64,000 nucleotides of DNA from Bradyrhizobium sp. 139. Its GTDB lineage: Bacteria; Pseudomonadota; Alphaproteobacteria; Rhizobiales; Xanthobacteraceae. Below the pieces are notes generated by a model. It had not been told where the DNA came from and ran no database searches. It saw nothing but the letters and a program-made list of their open reading frames with translations. Below are positions 58,575-64,000 of this stretch, piece after piece; within the stretch, counting starts at the first letter, position 1; every line of letters starts with the position of its first letter. Where the stretch lies: positions 62,001-126,000 of the forward strand of contig NZ_JADPKS010000107.1 in NCBI RefSeq assembly GCF_023074175.1, given 5' to 3'. A program made the position numbers and the translations under genes.

Positions 58575-59507
58575 ATGGCGCTGCTTCCTGCGAGCACGAA
58601 AGCCCGCGCGCGGGAGGTCGCCAAATCGATCGGCGGCAGCCTGATCGGCGCCGCCACCGTCGGCATGCTGCGCACCACGCGCTATTTCGACCCGGCCAAG
58701 ACCTCGGATTTCTTCGCGCGCGTCACCAAGCTGATCGGCCCGCGCCTGCGCGAGCATCGCATCGGCCACGCCAACCTCACCGCGGCGTTTCCGGAAAAGT
58801 CGCCGGAAGAAATCGAATCCATCCTGATGGGCGTGTGGGACAATCTCGGCCGCGTCGGCGCCGAGTTCGCCCATATGGACCAGGTCTGGGACTATGACCG
58901 CGACCATCCGGAGAACGGCCGGATCGAATTGCCTCAGCGCGGCATCGAGCTGTTCGACCAGATCCGGGACGACGGCAAGCCGGCGCTGATCTTCGCCGCG
59001 CATCTGGCCAATTGGGAATTGCCGGCGCTTGCAGCGGTGGCGCATGGGCTGGACACCGCGATCCTCTACCGCCGGCCGAACATCGCCTCAGCCGACCGCA
59101 TCATCCAGGAGATGCGCCAGGTCAACATGGGCACGCTGATCCCTGCGGGGCGCGACGCGCCGTTGCGGCTCGCGCAGGCGCTGAAGGACGGCAAGCACGT
59201 CGCCATGTTGATCGACCAGTATCTGACCGGCGGCGTCGAGGTCACCTTCTTCGGCCGCAAGACCCGCGCCAATCCGATGCTGGCGCGCCTCTTGCGACAG
59301 GTCGAATGCCCCATCCACGGCGTTCGCATCATCCGCCTCCCCGGCAACCGCTTCGCCGCCGAACTGACGGAAGAGATCCCACCGGTCCGCGATGCCGACG
59401 GCAAAATCGACATCCAGGGCACGACGCAGGCGATCACGAGCGTCGTGGAAGGCTGGGTGCGTGAACATCCCGAGCAATGGCTGTGGCTGCACCGGCGCTG
59501 GCGGTAG
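58575..59507 (+). CDS. lpxXL: lipid A very-long-chain acyltransferase (LpxXL)
   Basis: A 310-residue acyltransferase of the LpxL/HtrB family with the catalytic H-x4-E in AAHLANWELPALA (His143, Glu148). A membrane-associated N-terminus precedes it. It transfers the very-long-chain hydroxy acid from AcpXL to lipid A. It starts 8 bases after the ketosynthase stop. In Rhizobium a dehydrogenase gene (adh2XL) usually separates the two; it is missing here. Confidence 0.92.
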   Translation: MALLPASTKARAREVAKSIGGSLIGAATVGMLRTTRYFDPAKTSDFFARVTKLIGPRLREHRIGHANLTAAFPEKSPEEIESILMGVWDNLGRVGAEFAHMDQVWDYDRDHPENGRIELPQRGIELFDQIRDDGKPALIFAAHLANWELPALAAVAHGLDTAILYRRPNIASADRIIQEMRQVNMGTLIPAGRDAPLRLAQALKDGKHVAMLIDQYLTGGVEVTFFGRKTRANPMLARLLRQVECPIHGVRIIRLPGNRFAAELTEEIPPVRDADGKIDIQGTTQAITSVVEGWVREHPEQWLWLHRRWR

Positions 59508-59700
59508 CGCTTAGCGGTTATTTTCCTAGCGGCCGCATTCGAACCCGTCCAGGCTCGATGACTGAGAAATGGCCCACCCAATAAATCAGCAATGCTCGGC
59601 CAATACGCTGGGGTGCCGGCATCGGGACGCGCAAAAGGACGACGCGGCAAGACTGCGGCAATGACGAGCCCGTCGCCAGTTCGCGGAAGTCATTTGATCC

Positions 59701-59768
59701 GTCATCCCGAGGTGCGAGCCACGCGGCGCAGCGCGCCGTCGTGTGGAGAGCCTCGAAGGATGAACGGC
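59701..59768 (+). repeat. REP-like palindrome left of the GIY-YIG gene
   Basis: GTCATCCCGAGGTGCGAGCC at the left end and GCCTCGAAGGATGAACGGCC at the right end, with a GC-rich hairpin between. It is the inverted counterpart of 60104-60165 and closely matches 60256-60322. Confidence 0.85.
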
Positions 59769-59790
59769 CGAGATGCAGCCGCATTGACCC

Positions 59791-60099
59791 TTACTTCTTC
59801 GGTCTAGGCGCTCCCGCGCGCCGTCGCGCAAACTGGCTCACCGATTTCCAATCCAAGCGAACAAGAGCTTCCTTCTTTGCCCGGCTCCAGCCCTTGAGTT
59901 GCCGCTCGGCAGCGATGCCATCGGTTATCCGATCGAAATATTCGGACCACACCAGGACGACCGGACGCCGCGAAAAAGTGTATCCTGGATAAGCGCCGGC
60001 ATTGTGCTCATCGACTCGCCTGGACACGTCCTCGCCAGTGGCACTTCCGATATAGAAGGAGCCGTCTGTGCATTTCAGCATGTAGACATAGATGCCCAC
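59791..60099 (-). CDS. GIY-YIG nuclease domain protein, 102 aa
   Basis: From the GTG at 60099: GIYVYMLKCTDGSFYIGSAT holds the two halves of the GIY-YIG motif (Y-x-Y...Y-I-G), followed by SRRVDEHNAGAYPGYTFSRR with the conserved Arg, and DGIAAERQLKGWSRAKKEAL with the Glu of the active site. The family cleaves DNA (UvrC-like, YhbQ-type). Its Shine-Dalgarno AAGGA is part of the repeat CTCGAAGGATGA that flanks the gene. It may be the nuclease of a small repeat-linked mobile unit. Confidence 0.88.
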   Translation of the reverse strand: MGIYVYMLKCTDGSFYIGSATGEDVSRRVDEHNAGAYPGYTFSRRPVVLVWSEYFDRITDGIAAERQLKGWSRAKKEALVRLDWKSVSQFARRRAGAPRPKK

Positions 60100-60103
60100 A
60101 ACA

Positions 60104-60165
60104 TCATCCTTCGAGGCTCCCCCCGCGGTGCTGCGCACCACGCGGCTCGCACCTCAGGATGACGG
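60104..60165 (-). repeat. REP-like palindrome right of the GIY-YIG gene, inverted
   Basis: TCATCCTTCGAGGCTCC...GGCTCGCACCTCAGGATGACGG is the reverse-oriented copy of the element at 59701-59768. Its CTTCGAGG end supplies the ribosome-binding site of the nuclease gene when read on the minus strand. Confidence 0.85.
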
Positions 60166-60255
60166 CAGTGGACCTGTTGTCAATCTCAGCCTCGGCAACT
60201 TTTGGACGTGCCGCGAATTCGTGACTTCCTCGAGCTCTCGCTCTGCTTCTCACCC

Positions 60256-60383
60256 CGTCATCCTGAGGTGCGAGGCTTGCGATGCGAAGCATCGCAAGAT
60301 GAGCCTCGAAGGATGAACGGCCACGATGCAGCTGGCCGTCGCCCTTCGAAGGCCGCTGAAGAGGCGGCCACCTCAGGGTGAGG
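60256..60383. repeat. two further REP-like copies in opposite orientation
   Basis: 60256-60322 (GTCATCCTGAGGTGCGAGGC to GAAGGATGAACGGCC) and 60341-60383 (GCCCTTCGAAGG...CCACCTCAGGGTGAGG) face each other. With 59701-59768 and 60104-60165 they make four copies within 700 bases. Confidence 0.8.
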
Positions 60384-60410
60384 TGAGGCAGGTTGCCTTC
60401 GAGTCATCCG

Positions 60411-60562
60411 CAACACCGGCGGCTGCGACGGCCGGATCAGCGCGAACGCGACCTGGATGATGCCGCCGGCAAGCCCAACGCCACGCCGATACGCCAGGCC
60501 ATGGTGCAGGAGCCAAGTGAGTCGTAGATCACCCCGCCTCCGTAGGCGCCGAGGAAGCTGCC
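60411..60562 (-). pseudogene. duplicate of the 3' end of the MFS gene
   Basis: These 152 bases match 62502-62654, the 3' end of the MFS gene at 62490-63722, with about 10 substitutions and one missing base (GGC-AAG versus GGCCAAG near 60470). The fragment lacks the rest of the gene. It sits on the far side of the two genes at 60696-62446. The sequence from 60563 to 60695 holds no other gene. Confidence 0.9.
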
Positions 60563-60695
60563 TGCCAACGATAAGGCGCTTTGCCGCGAACTTACCAGTC
60601 CCGCCGCGAGGAACGATTACATCAGCCCCGCTTTGTTCGTCCGCACCTTTTAATCAGCGGTTTGCGAACCCGGGCCGCGATCGAAGTACCGGTCA

Positions 60696-61967
60696 ATGCG
60701 CATTCTTCTCGTGGGTGGTACGGGGCTTGTTGGATCGGCAATCCACGCCAGGTTGTCCGCCGAAGGACATGAATGCGTATTGGTGTCGCGTCATCCGACG
60801 GCGGCACCTGATACGCACCACATCACCCTCGATATTGCTCGGACGATCCCTTCGAAATGGAAGGGCATTCTTGCAGGAGTGGATGCCGTTATCAACGCGG
60901 CGGGTGCCCTGCAGGGACAGGACATGCAAGGCGTTCATGCCGTCGGCAGCGCGGCGCTTTATACGGCCTGCGAAAGCGCAGGCGTCCGCCGTGTCATCCT
61001 GTTCTCCGCGATCGGCAGCAATCGCGATGCGCCTACCGCTTTTTCTCGGACCAAGCGGGAAGGCGAAGCCGCTTTGATGGCGCGCGACCTCGATTGGGTC
61101 ATACTGCGGCCTTCCGTCGTCGTGGGCCGCTCCGCCTATGGCGGCAGCGCGCTATTGCGAGGGCTGGCGTCCCTGCCGGTTCTACCGGTCATGCCCGACA
61201 CGGCAGCCATTCAACCGGTACATCTCGACGACCTCGTCGAAACGGTTCTGTTCTTCCTGCAACCGGAGGCGCCTTCGCGCATCGCACTTGATCTCGCCGG
61301 TCCGCGGCAGATGGCCTTCAGCGACGCCGTCGCGCTGTTTCGCCACTGGCTGCGTTGGCGACCCGCTTACCGTTTGCGGCTACCCGCGTGGGCGGCTTCA
61401 GGCGCTTACCGCGCGGGAGACGTCGCGCAGCTGCTGGGTTGGCGAGCGCCCGTCAACTCGACGGCGCAGGTGGAAATGCGGCGCGGCGCGACCGGCGATG
61501 CCGAGCCCTGGCGTCAGGTTACTGGCATGCGGCCGCGCGATCTTGCAGCCGCGCTCGCAAGCGAGCCTGCCTCGGTGCAGGAGCGCTGGTTTGCACGGCT
61601 GTACGCGCTGAAGCCGCTGATATTCGGCGTCTTCGGCCTGTTCTGGATCGGCACCGGCATCATCTCCCTGGGGCCGGGCTGGGACATCGGTATGTCGTAT
61701 GTCCGGGAAGGCGAGTTGGGAGAAAATTTCGCTTCGCTCACAGTCATCGCGGGAGCCCTCGCCGACACCGTCATCGGCCTCGCCATCCTTTGGCGGCCAG
61801 CGAGCCGCTATGGCCTCTGGGCAGCACTGATCGTCTCGCTCATCTATGTCGTGATCGGCACGGCGATGGTGCCGCGGCTGTGGGCCGATCCGCTTGGGCC
61901 AATGCTGAAGATCTGGCCGGTGCTGATGCTCAATCTCGTTGCGATGGCGATCCGGGAGGATCGTTGA
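60696..61967 (+). CDS. NAD(P)-binding SDR/epimerase fused to DoxX-like membrane domain
   Basis: A 423-residue fusion. Residues 1-250 form an atypical SDR domain (MRILLVGGTGLVGSAIHARL with G-x-x-G-x-x-G; RRVILFSAIGSNRDAPTAFS). Residues 305-423 carry four membrane helices of the DoxX/DUF4345-like type (PLIFGVFGLFWIGTGIISLG). The active-site Tyr-x3-Lys is replaced (FSRTKREGEA), common in atypical SDRs. It is followed with a TGATG overlap by a DUF2269 gene. Probably acts on a membrane-associated substrate. Confidence 0.87.
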   Translation: MRILLVGGTGLVGSAIHARLSAEGHECVLVSRHPTAAPDTHHITLDIARTIPSKWKGILAGVDAVINAAGALQGQDMQGVHAVGSAALYTACESAGVRRVILFSAIGSNRDAPTAFSRTKREGEAALMARDLDWVILRPSVVVGRSAYGGSALLRGLASLPVLPVMPDTAAIQPVHLDDLVETVLFFLQPEAPSRIALDLAGPRQMAFSDAVALFRHWLRWRPAYRLRLPAWAASGAYRAGDVAQLLGWRAPVNSTAQVEMRRGATGDAEPWRQVTGMRPRDLAAALASEPASVQERWFARLYALKPLIFGVFGLFWIGTGIISLGPGWDIGMSYVREGELGENFASLTVIAGALADTVIGLAILWRPASRYGLWAALIVSLIYVVIGTAMVPRLWADPLGPMLKIWPVLMLNLVAMAIREDR

Positions 61968-62446
61968 TGCTCTATTTCCTTGTCAAGATGGTGCACATCA
62001 TCGGTGCAGCAGTCCTGCTCGGCACGGGTGCCGGCATCGCTTTTTTCCTGCTGGTGGCCCATCTGCGCGGTGACCCGCGCGAGATCGCCGGGGTTGCGCG
62101 GACGGTCGTGTTGGCCGATTTCCTGTTTACGGCGAGTGCCGTGATCCTGCAGCCGATCACCGGCACATGGCTCGCTTGGTCGAGCGGGTATTCCCTTCGC
62201 GATGGGTGGATTGCGGCGTCCATCGCATTGTACGTAGTAATTGGCGCCTTCTGGCTACCGGTGGTGTGGATGCAGATGCAAATGCGCGATCTTGCCGTCC
62301 GTGCGGTCGAGACCAACGCCAAGTTGCCTGCCGGGTATTACCGTCTCTTCCGATGGTGGTTCGCCTTTGGATTTCCGGCGTTTGCAGCCGTGCTGGCAAT
62401 CTTCTGGCTGATGATCGCCCGCCCACCTATTCCATACTGGGATTAA
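61967..62446 (+). CDS. DUF2269 integral membrane protein
   Basis: A 159-residue protein with four helices, MLYFLVKMVHIIGAAVLLGT at the start and FRWWFAFGFPAFAAVLAIFW near the end. DUF2269 proteins have no assigned function but repeatedly occur beside SDR-DoxX fusions. The start codon overlaps the stop of that gene (TGATG), so they are coupled. Confidence 0.88.
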   Translation: MLYFLVKMVHIIGAAVLLGTGAGIAFFLLVAHLRGDPREIAGVARTVVLADFLFTASAVILQPITGTWLAWSSGYSLRDGWIAASIALYVVIGAFWLPVVWMQMQMRDLAVRAVETNAKLPAGYYRLFRWWFAFGFPAFAAVLAIFWLMIARPPIPYWD

Positions 62447-62489
62447 TTGACGTGCCTCTTCCTGAAATCATATCGCTCCCCACCCCCGG

Positions 62490-63722
62490 CTACGCCACCT
62501 TCAACACCGGCGGCTGCGACGGCCGGATCAGCGCGAACGCCACCTGGACGATGCCGCCGGCCAAGCCCAGCGCCACGCCGATGCGCCACGCCATGGTGTA
62601 GGAGCCAAGCGAGTCGTAGATCACCCCGCCTCCGTAGGCGCCGAGGAAGCTGCCGACCTGGTGGCTCATGAAGGCGAGGCCCTGGATCATCGCCTGCCAG
62701 CGCAGGCCGAACATTTCGGCCACCGCGCCTGCGACCAGCGGGCCGACACCCATCCATAGGAAGCCCATGATCGCGCCGAACAGCAGCGTCGAGGCCGGCG
62801 TCGCCGGCAGCATGAAGTACCAGGCGAGCGCGAGCGAGCGCAGGATGTAGATCCCGCCAAGCAGCGCGAGCTTGTTCCAGCGCTGGCCGGCCCAGCCGAA
62901 GAACAGCGATCCCAGCACGTTGAAGCCGCCGATCATGCCGAGCGTCTGCGCACTCAGCATCGGATCGAGGCCGCAGATCGCCAGATAGGACGGCAAATGC
63001 GTGGTGAGGAACACCAGCTGCATGCCGCAAACGAGATAGGCGCAGGTCATCACCACAAAGGATGCGTTGCCGAACGCGGTCTTCGCAGCCGTTACGGCGG
63101 TGGCATCGCCGATGTCATCGGCTGACGGCTTCGGCAGCGGGACTTGATCGACGCGGCCGGCATACCAGGCCGCGGGGATCATCAGCACCGACATCACCAC
63201 GAAGCCGGCGAGCCCGATGCGCCAGCCGAATCCCTCGTTGAGCATCTGCCCGATCGGCGCCGACAGCAGCGCGCCGAGCGAGCCCGCGCCGGAGACGATG
63301 CCGAGCACGGTCGAGCGGACGGTCTCGGGCACCGCGCGCGCCGCCACCGACATCGCGATCGCCGCGGCGGTGCAAGCGAGCGATGTGCCGATCAGCACGC
63401 CGGCGCCGATCATGATGCTGACGAGTCCGTTCGCGGTCGTCATCAGCACCAGGCCGACGATGTACATCAGCGATCCCGCGATCATGATCGGACGGAAGCC
63501 GTAGCGCGTGGTCATCGCGCCGGCGAGCGGCTGGAGAAAGCCCCAGGCCAGGTTCTGCACCGCCAGCGCCAGCGTGAAGTCCGAGATCGAAATGTGGATG
63601 TCATGCGTCAGCGGTTGCATGAAGATGCCGAGGCTCTGCCGCAGCCCCATGCTCAGCGTCAGCATGATCGAGGCACCGATCAGGATGGGCAATGTCGGAC
63701 GCAGGACCTGCAACAGGGGCAT
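62490..63722 (-). CDS. MFS transporter
   Basis: A 410-residue transporter with 12 predicted helices in two halves, starting MPLLQVLRPTLPILIGASIM. The typical MFS loop motif lies between helices 2 and 3 (AGAMTTRYGFRPIMIAGSLM). The subfamily resembles oxalate/formate-type and other organic anion carriers. Substrate unknown. Divergent from a TetR gene, which probably represses it. Confidence 0.88.
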   Translation of the reverse strand: MPLLQVLRPTLPILIGASIMLTLSMGLRQSLGIFMQPLTHDIHISISDFTLALAVQNLAWGFLQPLAGAMTTRYGFRPIMIAGSLMYIVGLVLMTTANGLVSIMIGAGVLIGTSLACTAAAIAMSVAARAVPETVRSTVLGIVSGAGSLGALLSAPIGQMLNEGFGWRIGLAGFVVMSVLMIPAAWYAGRVDQVPLPKPSADDIGDATAVTAAKTAFGNASFVVMTCAYLVCGMQLVFLTTHLPSYLAICGLDPMLSAQTLGMIGGFNVLGSLFFGWAGQRWNKLALLGGIYILRSLALAWYFMLPATPASTLLFGAIMGFLWMGVGPLVAGAVAEMFGLRWQAMIQGLAFMSHQVGSFLGAYGGGVIYDSLGSYTMAWRIGVALGLAGGIVQVAFALIRPSQPPVLKVA

Positions 63723-63785
63723 TGTTATTATTCTCCCTCATCGGCGCGGCACGATAGCCGTTGTCTGCGACTTCCGTTTATTTTG

Positions 63786-63805
63786 GTTACACAGACCTGT
63801 GTAAC
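63786..63805. promoter_or_regulatory. TetR operator between MFS and TetR genes
   Basis: GTTACACAGACCTGTGTAAC has perfect 9-bp arms around AC. It sits in the 133-base gap between the divergent MFS and TetR genes, 50 bases from the TetR ATG and 64 from the MFS ATG. Confidence 0.85.
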
Positions 63806-63855
63806 TAGGCTATAGAAGGGATGCACTGTCAAGCGAAGAGGACATTCACCGCCGC

Positions 63856-64000
63856 ATGGCTCCCCCGCCCGCCAAACAGACGATGAAAGAGCGGATTCTC
63901 GAGACCGCCGATAAGCTGTTCTATCTGCAAGGCATTCGCGCTATCGGCGTCGACACCATCGCGGCCGAAATCGGCATCTCCAAACGCACGCTCTACAACC
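63856..64000 (+). CDS. TetR/AcrR-family regulator, partial
   Basis: From ATG 63856: MAPPPAKQTMKERILETADK, then LFYLQGIRAIGVDTIAAEIG and ISKRTLYN, the N-terminal HTH of a TetR repressor. The right edge of the window cuts it after 48 codons. It most likely represses the divergent MFS gene through the palindrome at 63786-63805. Confidence 0.9.
   Translation, partial: MAPPPAKQTMKERILETADKLFYLQGIRAIGVDTIAAEIGISKRTLYN

Overview
The window reads as chromosomal DNA from an alphaproteobacterium of the Bradyrhizobium type. The evidence is high GC and codon use, an acpXL-fabZ-fabF-fabF-lpxXL cluster for very-long-chain lipid A acylation, Omp25/31-like barrels, a sigma-EcfG-type promoter in front of small stress genes, and families of intergenic palindromes typical of these genomes. 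No rRNA, tRNA, CRISPR array, phage or complete insertion sequence was seen. The genus is inferred from sequence style and gene content, not from a search.

Left part (1-18 kb): the edge of a MaoC-like gene, two tiny coupled ORFs, a MltB-type lytic transglycosylase, a Baeyer-Villiger-type monooxygenase divergent from an acyl-CoA synthetase, and a tandemly duplicated two-gene cassette (Omp25-like barrel plus a short protein joining a porin-signature segment to a YadA-like anchor). Then come an acyl-CoA dehydrogenase, a MarR-FUSC-DUF1656-HlyD efflux operon, and a small uptake/amidohydrolase group with two CodA-like paralogues.

Middle part (19-48 kb): two catabolic regions. The first (19.3-25.3 kb) holds the lower 4,5-cleavage pathway for protocatechuate/gallate-type acids: LigI-like PDC hydrolase, GalB-like hydratase, LigK-like aldolase, a Pht5-like protein, a frameshifted dehydrogenase, a TctC-type binding protein and a TetR regulator. 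The TetR promoter carries an 18-bp palindrome that recurs, inside a longer conserved block, in front of a type I extradiol dioxygenase gene 24 kb away. The second (32.2-47 kb) looks like a nicotinate pathway of mixed type. A NicAB-like hydroxylase with three haem c sites sits with 6-hydroxynicotinate reductase, enamidase, a ferredoxin-NADP reductase, an ABC uptake system of the LivFG(HM)K type, and UPF0280, DUF1185 and MarR genes. Three closely related 16-bp palindromes lie at the divergent promoters of this region. Between the two regions are a MscS channel, a DUF763 gene, a seven-gene operon of small stress-type proteins running from a sigma-EcfG-like promoter to a hairpin terminator, and a P450.

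Right part (48-64 kb): a HerA-like ATPase, an AhpD-like protein, a MgtC homologue, a secreted low-complexity peptidoglycan-binding protein, a ParB-like protein, the lipid A very-long-chain fatty acid operon (with one active and one Cys-less ketosynthase), a GIY-YIG nuclease set between inverted palindromic repeats, and a two-gene cassette (SDR-DoxX fusion plus DUF2269) bracketed by a 150-bp direct duplication of the 3' end of an MFS gene. The window ends inside a TetR gene divergent from that MFS gene, with a perfect 9-bp-arm operator between them.
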